Shown here: one piece after another, positions 1 to 8,094 of the stretch
How positions within the stretch are numbered: the first letter of the stretch is position 1
Layout of the letters: the number at the start of each line of letters is the position of its first letter
From: CAZSXU01 sp964610505
GTDB taxonomy: Bacteria > Arandabacterota > Arandabacteria > JAGLYR01
Direction: 5' to 3'
Length of the DNA stretch: 22,504 nt
Assembly (NCBI GenBank): GCA_964610505.1
Contig: CAZSXU010000041.1
Span: 1 to 22,504 of the forward strand
Program-made: the position numbers and the translations under genes
The notes under the pieces: model-generated
Databases searched by the model: none
Told to the model about the DNA's origin: nothing
The model's input: the letters and a program-made list of their open reading frames with translations, nothing else

Positions 1-32
1 CCCTCGATGAGGGGGGCCCTCGATGAGGGGGG
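1..32. repeat. Two tandem copies of a 16-nt hairpin-forming unit
   Basis: Positions 1-16 and 17-32 are identical copies of CCCTCGATGAGGGGGG. Each copy contains the inverted repeat CCCTC-GAT-GAGGG, a five-pair stem with a three-base loop. The array begins at the first base of the window, so its full copy number is unknown. It lies about 170 nt upstream of the first gene and is followed by a GGCCGGCC palindromic stretch. No function is evident. Confidence 0.7.
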
Positions 33-115
33 CCCCGGCCGGCCGGGAGACTCCGCAGAGGATGGATCCCATTCTCTCACAGGCGGGTAGCCCCTGCTGC
101 CGGGACATTCCAGGC

Positions 116-128
116 AAAGGAGGTGATC
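116..128 (+). promoter_or_regulatory. Orphan extended Shine-Dalgarno (complement of 16S rRNA 3' tail)
   Basis: AAAGGAGGTGATC is the exact 13-nt reverse complement of the usual bacterial 16S rRNA 3' end. The match stops at the next base, and the flanks do not resemble an rRNA gene. No ATG, GTG or TTG lies 5-10 nt downstream. The GTG inside the motif itself (123) opens a frame that runs into the downstream gene, but its spacing is impossible for this SD. The real start at 201 has its own SD. This may be a ribosome standby or leader element, or chance. Confidence 0.45.
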
Positions 129-200
129 TCGAGGGCAATCAAGGGCAATCGATTTCTCGGGTCTGTTTCGAACCTGCTCCGGTTGGAAGGAGGGAGTCCA

Positions 201-2591
201 ATGAGAATCCATCTTCCGGTCATCATTCTGGTTGCGGTGGTCCTGGCCGCTTCCCCCACCCCGGCCTACGAGTGGTACCCCGTACATGTGGACAGTGTGC
301 ATCACCCCACCTATGAGATTCAGTTCGGAGGCGGGCTCGGTTACGTGGGGACCGAGGAGGGCGTGTTTCGCGGCTATGGTCCGCCCGAAGCATGGGAAGG
401 GATGGGGTTGGAGGTTCCGGGCCTCGGCGCCTACACGGTTCTGTATCTGGAAGGGTCCGGCTGGGAGAAGCACTCCCTGACGGAGTTTCCCCTCCTCGGT
501 GCCACGGGCGTCGCCATCGAGGACCTGGACCGCGACGCCTACGCCGATGTGGTGGTGACGGCCAAGGAACCCGGTGACTGCGTCGTGTGGTACGAAAACC
601 CCCTACCGCTGGCGCCGGGACCCTTCTGGCCGATGTGGGACGTCGACCGGCCGACCGACGGCGGCCGGGAGGTCTCGATCGGCGACATCGACGGGGACGG
701 CTTTCCGGACCTGGCCGTTGCGATCCGAGATGAGGGTGAAATTGTCTGGTACGAGAATGTCCCCACGAGCCACCCGATGACGTGGATCCGCCATCACGTC
801 GGATTCATCGGCGGCCCCCGCGGCGTGTTCGTGGCCGACATCGACGGTGACGAGCGGCTCGACATCGTGGCCGGCGGGATGGCCGACAACACGGTGATGT
901 GGTACGAAGCGCCGCCGGACCCGTCCGACTCATGGACGGGATACGTGGTGGACGACAGCCTGGAGAGCGTCAAAGGCGTGTTCGCCCACGACATGGATCG
1001 GGACGGCGACCTGGACATCGCGGCGGCGGGCCGTGGGGCGGACGACGTCGTCTGGTACGAGCACGGGAATCTTGGGGATCCCATTCCCTGGACCAAGCAT
1101 CTCATCGACACGGATCTGACCGAAGCCGTGAGCGTCTGGTGTGGCGACCTCATGGGCAATCCGATGCCCGAAGTGGCGGCCACGGGCAAGCTGGCCGGTC
1201 GGGTCATGGTCTACACGCGGTCCGACGAATCGGTGGACGCCTGGACCCCGATCGTCCTCGACGACGCTCTTGCGGAAGCCTGCCCCGTTTCCGGGGGCGA
1301 TATCGACGGCGACGGCTGGAAGGACGTGGTGGCGGCAGGCAGGAGCGCCGGCGTGGTGGCCTGGTACCGGTCGCCCGGCGAGTCCGGCACCTCCTGGCAC
1401 AAGAATGTAATCGATGACGCGGCGGGCGGCTGCATGGGCCTGACCACCGGGGATGTCGACAACGACGGCGACCTGGACATCGCCGCAACGGCCTGCTCGG
1501 AGGGGTACGTCACCTGGTACGAGAACGACTTGCGTGACATCTACTGCGGCTTCTCAGACGGGACCGGGATGTGCGAGTCCGACGGCATCTACCACTGGGG
1601 CGACATCGCCCAGGAGTGGACGGCCGGCTGGTGGTGCCCGCGTCCTTACTTCCTCGTCCAGCATCCTCTCCTTCCCGACGTCTACCTCTGTGGGAACATG
1701 AACGGGCTTTTCGTTTCCAGCGACCTGACGCACTGGACCGAGATGGGCGGCTTGACCCTGCCCGACCACGTCCGGAGCATTTGGTTCGATCCGGTGAATC
1801 CCGACATCCTGATGGTGGGCACCAACACCGGACTCTACCGGACGGACACCGGCGGGATGCACTGGACCCCGGTCCTGGAGATCCCCGGGCAGCCCGTGAT
1901 GGACATCGAGTCCGCCCGGGACCCGGAACACCCGGCGGACCCCCCGCTCGTCTATCTGACCGAAGGCATGGGTACGTTCGACGACGGGCTCTACCGTTCG
2001 AACGATCTGGGAACGAGCTGGACGCGGCTCGACACCTTCCTCCTGCCCACGGATCTCCTGCAGGATGTCACCATTGGCCCGGCCGGGCCGTTCCTGTTCA
2101 TGGGAACGACGGGCCAGGGGATCTACCGCCTCTGTCCCGACGGCACCATCATCGGAGATCTCAACACGGGTCTGCCCGATCTGAGCATCCACCGCATGCA
2201 GTATGATCCGTTCATCGACACGCCCGCCATCTTCGCCTGCACGGAGGGCGGGCTATACGAGTGCTTGCTTCTGGAGGGGACCGAGGTCGCGGCCAATCCC
2301 GAACCGCCGTCGATTCGGGTGATGTGTCATGCCTCGCCCAACCCGTGGAGTGAAGGGGTCGCCTTCCGACTGGACGGCCTGGAGACATCCGCCCCCGCGA
2401 AGATCGCGGTCTACGATCTGCTGGGGCGGCGGGTCTGGGCATCGGAGGGCCACACGTCGTCCTGCGGGACGTGGACCGCGCGCTGGAACGGACAATCCAT
2501 GAGCGGGCGGGATTCTCCGCCGGGCGTCTATGTGTACCGCGCGGAGGTCTCCGGCAGGCAGTACGGGGGCAAGATCATCCGGGTGCGGTAG
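201..2591 (+). CDS. Secreted FG-GAP (VCBS-like) propeller protein with BNR-like region and C-terminal FlgD/T9SS-type domain
   Basis: This is a 796-aa exported protein of unknown substrate. ATG 201 is chosen because AGGAGGG sits just upstream (189-195) and the protein then opens with a signal peptide (hydrophobic residues 6-18, likely cleavage near 22). The in-frame extension upstream to GTG 123 has no signal character. Residues about 100-440 carry seven repeats ending in W-Y-E-N-like strands. Calcium-loop motifs are at 108-112, 162-167, 213-217, 264-270, 367-373 and 418-424; one blade (about 315) has lost the Asp pattern. Residues about 490-645 contain repeats (S-x-D-x-G-x-x-W type) like BNR/sortilin propellers. 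Residues about 708-796 form an Ig-like domain (SPNPW, VYDLLGRRV, PGVYVYR), as in FlgD/T9SS sorting tails. Likely surface-anchored or secreted; role in adhesion or polymer binding is inference. Confidence 0.9.
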   Translation: MRIHLPVIILVAVVLAASPTPAYEWYPVHVDSVHHPTYEIQFGGGLGYVGTEEGVFRGYGPPEAWEGMGLEVPGLGAYTVLYLEGSGWEKHSLTEFPLLGATGVAIEDLDRDAYADVVVTAKEPGDCVVWYENPLPLAPGPFWPMWDVDRPTDGGREVSIGDIDGDGFPDLAVAIRDEGEIVWYENVPTSHPMTWIRHHVGFIGGPRGVFVADIDGDERLDIVAGGMADNTVMWYEAPPDPSDSWTGYVVDDSLESVKGVFAHDMDRDGDLDIAAAGRGADDVVWYEHGNLGDPIPWTKHLIDTDLTEAVSVWCGDLMGNPMPEVAATGKLAGRVMVYTRSDESVDAWTPIVLDDALAEACPVSGGDIDGDGWKDVVAAGRSAGVVAWYRSPGESGTSWHKNVIDDAAGGCMGLTTGDVDNDGDLDIAATACSEGYVTWYENDLRDIYCGFSDGTGMCESDGIYHWGDIAQEWTAGWWCPRPYFLVQHPLLPDVYLCGNMNGLFVSSDLTHWTEMGGLTLPDHVRSIWFDPVNPDILMVGTNTGLYRTDTGGMHWTPVLEIPGQPVMDIESARDPEHPADPPLVYLTEGMGTFDDGLYRSNDLGTSWTRLDTFLLPTDLLQDVTIGPAGPFLFMGTTGQGIYRLCPDGTIIGDLNTGLPDLSIHRMQYDPFIDTPAIFACTEGGLYECLLLEGTEVAANPEPPSIRVMCHASPNPWSEGVAFRLDGLETSAPAKIAVYDLLGRRVWASEGHTSSCGTWTARWNGQSMSGRDSPPGVYVYRAEVSGRQYGGKIIRVR

Positions 2592-2605
2592 CCCGGCCGC
2601 CCCGC

Positions 2606-2628
2606 CCCATGTGGAAAGGGCACATGGG
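2606..2628. terminator. Hairpin after the FG-GAP gene, possible terminator
   Basis: The inverted repeat CCCATGTG / CACATGGG (2606-2613 and 2621-2628) encloses a 7-nt loop, 15 nt after the stop codon at 2591. No T-tract follows on either strand, so intrinsic termination is not assured. It sits between two convergent genes, where a bidirectional terminator would be expected. Confidence 0.45.
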
Positions 2629-2643
2629 CGAGGTAGAAGGACG

Positions 2644-2772
2644 AGAATCGAGAGCCGGAAGTCGAGCACACGCGGTACATCGCTCGGCTTTCGGCTTTCG
2701 GATTCTGGAAAGGAGCACCGCAGGAAGATCCTGTGTTCTCCGTTGCGCCCGGCCTTCGACTCTCGGCTCTCG
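2644..2772. repeat. Intergenic palindromic repeat with nested GAGAGCCG-type arms
   Basis: The arm at 2649-2666 and the reverse complement of 2755-2772 agree at 15 of 18 positions. A third related unit at about 2690-2706 (TTCGGCTTTCGGATTCT) is also near-complementary to 2644-2660. The 222-nt gap between the two convergent genes (2592-2813) is therefore largely a multi-armed foldable element. I see no gene in it. It resembles mobile or repetitive intergenic palindromes, but no second copy is present in this window. Confidence 0.55.
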
Positions 2773-2813
2773 TGCCACGGGGCGGATTCCCACGACCCCT
2801 TCCGGCCGGTGAA

Positions 2814-3761
2814 TCACCCGGATGAGTCCCGGCCCGGGCTTGCGCCGTCCCGGCCGACAAGACTCAGGACGTAGCGCAGTCGATCATAGTCCTCGGGCGC
2901 ATCGCAGTCCTGGGTGTGGTCCTCAATTTCCTCGAACAGGCCGGTTCCGTTCGTCCGGCGCGAGCAGACCTCGCCCCGGGCCAAATCGATCTCCGCCAGC
3001 AACATGTAAACGCCCCACAGTTTCCCGAAGCAGGGACTCCGCCCACTGATCTTCGAGCGGATCTCCCGAATGAACCTCCAGAAACGCCTTCGCCCAACGC
3101 CCAGACGAACCAGACGCGCCGGAGGTACGGGCGGGCAGTTGTACCTGTCGAACAGCCTCAGAAGCTCGAACCCGCCGACGCCCAGGTCACCATCGCCCGA
3201 ACCCAGGCTCGCGAGGTACCGGATGCGCGCGGGCGTCCAGAACCATCTCGACGAGCCCATGTCCCGCAGCGTCGAAAGGGCCGAGTTCAGCTCCAGTGCC
3301 CTGGCAACCGATCCGGCCGCCGTTCGGTCAAACGCGAAGGAGAAAATCTCCGGGACGCACGCCAGGAATTGAACCGGTGCGCTCTCTTCCAGGGTACCGA
3401 AGAACCGGACGCCGGCATCATCGTCGAGGATCTTTCGGATGGCGCGGCCGGAGAAGTAAACGTCCCCCAGGAGGATGATGTTGCGATCGGTCCAGAGATG
3501 CCTGGAGGACAGGAGGGTATCCGCCAGGGTTGTGCTGCACTCGGGAGGGACAAAAGATACCTTGAGAGGCGCGGCCGTGAGTTCGGGACGATCCGTCAGG
3601 ACATGGATGTCCTCCACGCCACTCTGTTTCAGCAGGCCGACGGTTCTCCCGAGAAGTGTCTCGCCGGAATCCGTGACGGGCACCAGCTGCTTCTCAACAC
3701 CCAGATGCCGATTCCATCTGTGCGACAATCCCGCGCAGGGGACGATGGCTACTCTTCTCAT
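2814..3761 (-). CDS. Nucleotidyltransferase-like protein (GT-A fold, NTP_transferase type), probable glycan precursor enzyme
   Basis: The protein has 315 aa if it starts at ATG 3761 (MRRVAIVPCAGLS). That start places the nucleotide-binding beta strand at the very N-terminus, as in the family; a longer reading from 3800 adds 13 residues without support. Residues 4-25 hold a variant of the nucleotide-binding loop (PCAGLSHRWNRHLG followed by EKQLVPV, in place of GxGTRxxxxTxxxPKxLxPV). Residues about 83-92 (IILLGDVYFS) match the metal-binding G-D strand. The C-terminal half (about 140-315) is Arg-rich and unassigned. The GGTR core is not canonical, so substrate and even activity are uncertain. 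It is divergent from the polysaccharide flippase at 4009, which supports a role in surface glycan synthesis. No strong SD is seen. Confidence 0.7.
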   Translation of the reverse strand: MRRVAIVPCAGLSHRWNRHLGVEKQLVPVTDSGETLLGRTVGLLKQSGVEDIHVLTDRPELTAAPLKVSFVPPECSTTLADTLLSSRHLWTDRNIILLGDVYFSGRAIRKILDDDAGVRFFGTLEESAPVQFLACVPEIFSFAFDRTAAGSVARALELNSALSTLRDMGSSRWFWTPARIRYLASLGSGDGDLGVGGFELLRLFDRYNCPPVPPARLVRLGVGRRRFWRFIREIRSKISGRSPCFGKLWGVYMLLAEIDLARGEVCSRRTNGTGLFEEIEDHTQDCDAPEDYDRLRYVLSLVGRDGASPGRDSSG

Positions 3762-4008
3762 GGCCGCTTCAGCGTAAGCCGAAAAGAGGCTCTGTGTCAA
3801 GCACGGGGGCCGCGCAGGACCTCATCTCCAACGTGGCCGCCCGCGCAGCTTTCACTTGCCTTCCATACCCGCAACGTGTTGTAGTCACCGGCGTGGCGGA
3901 GATTCCCGCGCGGAGGGACTCCCCAGCGTACCCCATCGATTCCACCGTTTCCGACTGGAGCAACGCCTCCCGCTCGCCGCTTCCAGTCCATCTCTGCGGA
4001 TCGCGACC
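3762..4008. other. Divergent intergenic region between nucleotidyltransferase and flippase
   Basis: This 247-nt spacer must hold promoters for both flanking genes. I could not find a hexamer pair with acceptable spacing on either strand. The frame of the flippase stays open back to 3856, but that stretch encodes no hydrophobic or conserved sequence and I treat it as untranslated. Confidence 0.4.
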
Positions 4009-5517
4009 ATGAGCGACCTGTTGAAAATCGTGAAGGAATCGATGATCCGCTTCGGTGGATCGCTGCTGGCTTGCGGGCTCAGCTACGTCCTGCTGATGGT
4101 CATCACCCGCTTTCTTACTCCTTCGGAGTACGGAACCTTCGTTCTGGCTCAATCCATCACGAGCCTCTCTCTCCTCTTCGTCCTGGTGGGAACTCCCAAA
4201 ACACTCGAGCGATTCATCCCGTTTTACAACGCCGCCGGGGAGATCGGCAAGGCGAAGACCCTCGTGAACCGGGTCCTGAGAAACGCCGTGTTGGTCAGCC
4301 TCATTGTTGCCTCGGGACTGTTTCTTCTCTCAGGGCCGGCCTCCCGTACGATCTTCAAGGACCCGGCTCTCGCTCCCGTGCTCAGGATTATGGTCCTGGC
4401 CGTTCCCACTCTCGCGACCATCGAGCTGGTGTCGGCCGTCTTCGCCGGATTCAAGGAGCTTCGCTATGCCGTGTACGTGCAGCAGCTGGCCGTTCCGACG
4501 CTGCGGATTGCGTTGGCGATCGCCGCCTTCCTCGCGGGCTACCGGCTACTGGGTTGGACATGGATGTACGTGGCGTCGCTCGCTGCCGGTGCGGCCCTGG
4601 CCCTGTGGTTCTTCCGGAAACACGTCACCCGCCGGCTTTCCGGGATTCCGGGAACACGCGTCTCGCTCCGGGAGATCCTGTGCTTCTCCTGGCCGCTGAG
4701 CATTCAGGGTGTCGTCGTGATCTGCGTGGGCCAGGTCGGGTTTCTCTTCCTGGGATACTTCCGCCCCACGGCCGAACTGGGCACTTTCAGAATTTACGTC
4801 GCCCTTGCGGCTCTTCTGAGTCTGGTTCTTCACTCGGTCGCCCAGATCCACAAGCCCGTGATCTCGGGTTTGATCTCGACGGGCAGGATCCATGAGGTCC
4901 GGGAAACCTACCGTCGGGTCACGAAGTGGATTTTCCTTGCGAACGCTCTGGGGCTCCTGGTGCTGGTCCTGTTCGGCGCCCGAATCGCATCCCTCCTGTT
5001 CACCGAGCGGTACCTCGGAACGCCCTTTGTTTTGCTGATCCTGGCGGTCGGCCATTTCGTCACTTCCTCCTTCGGCCCCAGGGGAACCACCCTCGAGGCG
5101 TTCGGCAACACCCGGCTCGTGATGATCAACAGTCTGATCTGGCTGGGATCATGTGTGGGGTTGTGCGCCGTGCTCGTTCCTCGCTACGGGATCACCGGAG
5201 CGGCCGTCGCGAGTGCGGCGTCCGCGACCCTTGGCGGGCTGGCAGGACTGATCGAAGTCTACGTGTTTCACGGAATACAGCCGTTCGACATGCGGTACGC
5301 GAGGATTGTTTCCGTGACCCTCGCGACCGGATGCGTGGCCTATGTCCTGGATTCTCTCCTGCGTGGTGCAGGAGCCGGAGCGCTCCTGGGCCTGGTCCTT
5401 CTCACGGCCGTGGTCTACGTCCTCGGCCTCCATACCTCTCGGTGTCTGGACTCCGTGGACCGCGAGGTGTTCGATCGAATAAGGGCAAGAATCACGGCGA
5501 CGGGAAAGATGGAGTAG
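4009..5517 (+). CDS. Oligosaccharide flippase family (Wzx-like, MOP superfamily) membrane protein
   Basis: This is a 502-aa polytopic inner-membrane protein expected to flip lipid-linked oligosaccharide units to the periplasm. ATG 4009 (MSDLLKIVKESMIRFGGSLL) starts the usual amphipathic helix followed by TM1. The signature R-F-L-T-P-S-E-Y-G-T-F-V of the polysaccharide_synt family is at about residues 35-46. Roughly 12-14 hydrophobic segments follow along the whole length, with a short charged C-terminal tail (DREVFDRIRARI). Length is normal for the family (about 420-500). The SD is weak. The gene is divergent from the nucleotidyltransferase-like gene and converges on metX-hom with an 18-nt gap. 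No glycosyltransferases are visible nearby, so which polymer it exports cannot be told. Confidence 0.88.
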   Translation: MSDLLKIVKESMIRFGGSLLACGLSYVLLMVITRFLTPSEYGTFVLAQSITSLSLLFVLVGTPKTLERFIPFYNAAGEIGKAKTLVNRVLRNAVLVSLIVASGLFLLSGPASRTIFKDPALAPVLRIMVLAVPTLATIELVSAVFAGFKELRYAVYVQQLAVPTLRIALAIAAFLAGYRLLGWTWMYVASLAAGAALALWFFRKHVTRRLSGIPGTRVSLREILCFSWPLSIQGVVVICVGQVGFLFLGYFRPTAELGTFRIYVALAALLSLVLHSVAQIHKPVISGLISTGRIHEVRETYRRVTKWIFLANALGLLVLVLFGARIASLLFTERYLGTPFVLLILAVGHFVTSSFGPRGTTLEAFGNTRLVMINSLIWLGSCVGLCAVLVPRYGITGAAVASAASATLGGLAGLIEVYVFHGIQPFDMRYARIVSVTLATGCVAYVLDSLLRGAGAGALLGLVLLTAVVYVLGLHTSRCLDSVDREVFDRIRARITATGKME

Positions 5518-5535
5518 GCGCGGGGTCCCGCAGGA

Positions 5536-7809
5536 TCAACCCGGGAGAATCAGCGACTCGAAGACCGGTATGGCGCCCTCGAGCCTCTGTTCACGTAGAA
5601 CCGTCCTCCCCCGGTCGCGCGCAACAAATCGTTCGAAGCGCGGCCGGGTGACCGGCGCGGCCGCCGGCGGGTAGCGGCCGGTCCAACTGTGCGCAGCGTG
5701 AAAGAGACCCACGAGATCGTTCAAGAGCGCGATGGCGATGGGGTGACGACCGCTTCCCCGTCCCAGGTAAACCAGCTCTCCCGTTTCCTCCCCTCCAAGC
5801 ACGACCACGTTGTTGTCGCCCCGGACGCGCCCCAGATGTCCCTCGGCCGGCACGGCCGCCGGCAGGACGCCGGCCACGACGCCGCGTTCCTCCCGAACGA
5901 AGAATCCCACGGGCTTGATCCGCAGACCGAGCGAGGGTGCCTCCCCGACCAGCACGGGATCGAGATCGCGAATTCCCCGGATCTCCAGATCCTCGACACT
6001 GCGGCGCGCCCTCTCGACGCGGCTCGCCAGAATGAGGAGTTTCTGGGCCGTGTCCCAACCGGAAACGTCGAGCTCGGGATTCGGCTCCGTCAGTTCGAGG
6101 CCCCGCGCGTGCTCGAGCGAGTCCTCGAAGGAAAGTCCCTCTTCCATCCGTTCGAGAATCACGTTACACGTAGAGGAGAGAACCGCCCGGATGCTCCGAA
6201 CGAGCCCGCGCCCCAACGGCCGTTCCACGGCATAGATGAGGGGCCACCCCGCGGCAACGGCGCCGTGGTATGCCAGCCGGACCCCCTGCGTCAGGGCCAG
6301 CCGCTCGAGCGCGGGTCCGTGGTTCCAGACGAGGGTCTTGTTGGCCGTCACCACGGGACGGCGCCGCTCGAGCGCCGCCTCGACCAGGGCTCGCGTGTCG
6401 CTCTTGCGGGTCACTTCAAGAATCACATCGATATCTGGTCGCTCAACCAGCGCGTCGGGATTCGCAATTCGATCCGCACCGCCGAACGCCGCGTCTTCCA
6501 GCCGATCCGGTTCGGGATCGGCGACGGCTATGACGTCGAAGGCGAGGCCGTACTCCTCGGCGATTCGGGCCTTCCGTTCCTCCAGGAGGTTGCAGAAGAG
6601 GCGAGACATGCGACCGGCGCCCAGAATTCCCAGCCGCACGTTTCGCACGGAGCGCTGGCCCGGGGTGGGAACGGAGCGCGGCCGGCGATGGGCCTCCCTG
6701 AGAATCGCTCCCAGCTGATCGGTCTCGAGGAGGAAGGCATCGTGGCCGTGGGGCGAGCGGATCTCCGCGTATTCCACTCGTTTGCCCAGATGATTCAGGA
6801 TGTCGGCCCCCAGGTGCACTTCCTCGGCGGAGTAGAGAAAGTCGGAGCTCAGTCCCACGATGAGGACCTTGGCCTCAATGCGCTCGAGTGCCTTGACGAC
6901 GCTCCCCCGATTCTGACTTACGTCGTGAAGGTCCATCGCCCGACTGTAGAGGAGATACGTCCAGGGATCGAAGCGCTTCGCACTGCGGCGCCCCTGGTGG
7001 CGGAGCCAGGACTCCACGTTGAACATTCCCCTCTCGCCGATGGTGGTTCCGGGCGGCTTGAACCACTCGCGCCCGAACTTCTCCTCGAGTCCGGTGGGCG
7101 AACGGTAGCTGAGCATTCCCACGCCCCGAGCCACCATCTGGCCCCAGGCGGCCGCTTCGCTGTTCGTGAAGTCGAGCTCGATTCCCCGGCGCTGGAGCCA
7201 GTTCCAGCCGATCTGAAGCGGCGTCGTCCGGAGCGGGGCGGCGACCACGACCACCTCGTCCACCTCGTCACCGCCCTCGATGGCCCACTCCCACGCGAGC
7301 ATCCCGCCCATGCTGGGCCCGATTACCATGGCCAGCCGCTCGATGCCGAGCGCCGCCACAACACGGCGCAACACCTGCACCATGTCCAGCGGCGTGAGGA
7401 GGGGAAAGCGATCGAGATAGGGCGCCCCGTCGGGGGCCGGGAAGCGCGGGCCCGTGGTCCCATAGCAGCCGCCGAGGAGATTCGGGCAAAGGACGAAGTG
7501 GCGGTCGGTGTCGATGGCCCGCCCGGGTCCCACCAGGCCTTCCCACCAGCCCATCGGTTGGCCGAGGTCCTGACCGGTCACGTGGAGATCGAGGGCGAGC
7601 GGGTGAATGATGAGAACCGCGTTGGAGCGATTCGAATTGAGATCTCCCCAGGATTCGTAGGTCACCTGAATCTCGGAGAGCGCGCCGCCGTGTTCGGTGA
7701 CGAACCCCTCCGGCGGCAATTCGAGCTTGATCACGCGCCCCAGCGCGGTGGCGGGGGAATCCCACCAGAGATCGCGGTGCTCGTTGGAGTGATCGGGGGT
7801 TCCCATCAC
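5536..7809 (-). CDS. Fused homoserine O-acetyltransferase (MetX)-homoserine dehydrogenase (Hom)
   Basis: This 757-aa bifunctional protein is complete in both halves. Residues about 18-375 are a MetX alpha/beta hydrolase: GWWEGLVGPG (87-96), LLGGCYGTTGP (111-121), nucleophile elbow GPSMGG with Ser166, acid Asp323 (SSDFLYSAEE) and His356 (GHDAFLLE). Residues 391-757 are homoserine dehydrogenase: Rossmann loop GILGAGR (394-400), TANK (488-491), SSTCN (545-549), and the family signature EPNPELDVSGWDTAQK (575-590) with catalytic Asp586 and Lys590. The Hom part ends without an ACT domain, so feedback control by threonine may be lost. GTG 7809 and ATG 7806 are adjacent candidate starts; GGGAG at 7816-7820 fits ATG 7806 best. 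Hom reduces aspartate semialdehyde to homoserine and MetX acetylates it, so the fusion could channel homoserine to methionine. No frame break occurs at the junction (375-391). Confidence 0.93.
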   Translation of the reverse strand: MMGTPDHSNEHRDLWWDSPATALGRVIKLELPPEGFVTEHGGALSEIQVTYESWGDLNSNRSNAVLIIHPLALDLHVTGQDLGQPMGWWEGLVGPGRAIDTDRHFVLCPNLLGGCYGTTGPRFPAPDGAPYLDRFPLLTPLDMVQVLRRVVAALGIERLAMVIGPSMGGMLAWEWAIEGGDEVDEVVVVAAPLRTTPLQIGWNWLQRRGIELDFTNSEAAAWGQMVARGVGMLSYRSPTGLEEKFGREWFKPPGTTIGERGMFNVESWLRHQGRRSAKRFDPWTYLLYSRAMDLHDVSQNRGSVVKALERIEAKVLIVGLSSDFLYSAEEVHLGADILNHLGKRVEYAEIRSPHGHDAFLLETDQLGAILREAHRRPRSVPTPGQRSVRNVRLGILGAGRMSRLFCNLLEERKARIAEEYGLAFDVIAVADPEPDRLEDAAFGGADRIANPDALVERPDIDVILEVTRKSDTRALVEAALERRRPVVTANKTLVWNHGPALERLALTQGVRLAYHGAVAAGWPLIYAVERPLGRGLVRSIRAVLSSTCNVILERMEEGLSFEDSLEHARGLELTEPNPELDVSGWDTAQKLLILASRVERARRSVEDLEIRGIRDLDPVLVGEAPSLGLRIKPVGFFVREERGVVAGVLPAAVPAEGHLGRVRGDNNVVVLGGEETGELVYLGRGSGRHPIAIALLNDLVGLFHAAHSWTGRYPPAAAPVTRPRFERFVARDRGRTVLREQRLEGAIPVFESLILPG

Positions 7810-8094
7810 GGGCCGCTCCCGCTTCTTGGCTTGGCCGCTTTTCGTTCCCTCTCCGGCCGTCGATCAACGTGTTCCCGCAACGTCCTCCCGCCGGACGCCA
7901 CATTCATTACTACGGGGGCGCGTGCGAAGCAAGGAGTATTTCCGGTTTCTCCCTTACCGCCTTGCCGGCGCCGCGCAACGCCCACGCGAGAGTCCGTTCG
8001 AGATTGACCGCATTCCTGCAAGAAATTCTCCAGGGAGACCGACACCGTGCCGCAGCCAGCATCCTGATCCGGGAAAATATGTGCGGTGACACAA
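7810..8094. other. Intergenic region upstream of metX-hom
   Basis: The 457-nt spacer between metX-hom (minus) and the helicase (plus) holds no plausible gene; open frames here are extensions of shadow frames. I looked on the minus strand for a SAM riboswitch, a cobalamin element and a promoter for metX-hom, and found none I could defend. The helicase promoter and leader fill its right end. Confidence 0.5.

Noticed and set aside
116..128. 3' end of a 16S rRNA gene on the minus strand
   Set aside because: Only the 13-nt tail matches. The neighbouring bases do not continue into the conserved 16S helix 45 sequence.
123..200. N-terminal extension of the FG-GAP protein from GTG 123
   Set aside because: Its only SD overlaps the GTG itself, the extension would bury the signal peptide, and ATG 201 has a well-placed SD.
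5515..5536. Terminator between the flippase and metX-hom
   Set aside because: The only hairpin (GCGGGGTCCCGC, near 5519-5530) has an impossibly small loop and no T-tract.
5689..8007. 772-aa open frame on the plus strand, antisense to metX-hom
   Set aside because: It mirrors the codon phase of a GC-rich gene. The opposite strand has full catalytic motifs of two enzymes, while this frame shows low-complexity Arg/Gly/Pro/His composition and no domain.
7810..8094. SAM or other riboswitch controlling metX-hom
   Set aside because: I looked for SAM-I/SAM-II-like and cobalamin-like core sequences on the minus strand and saw none. A covariance-model search would be needed to exclude divergent classes.
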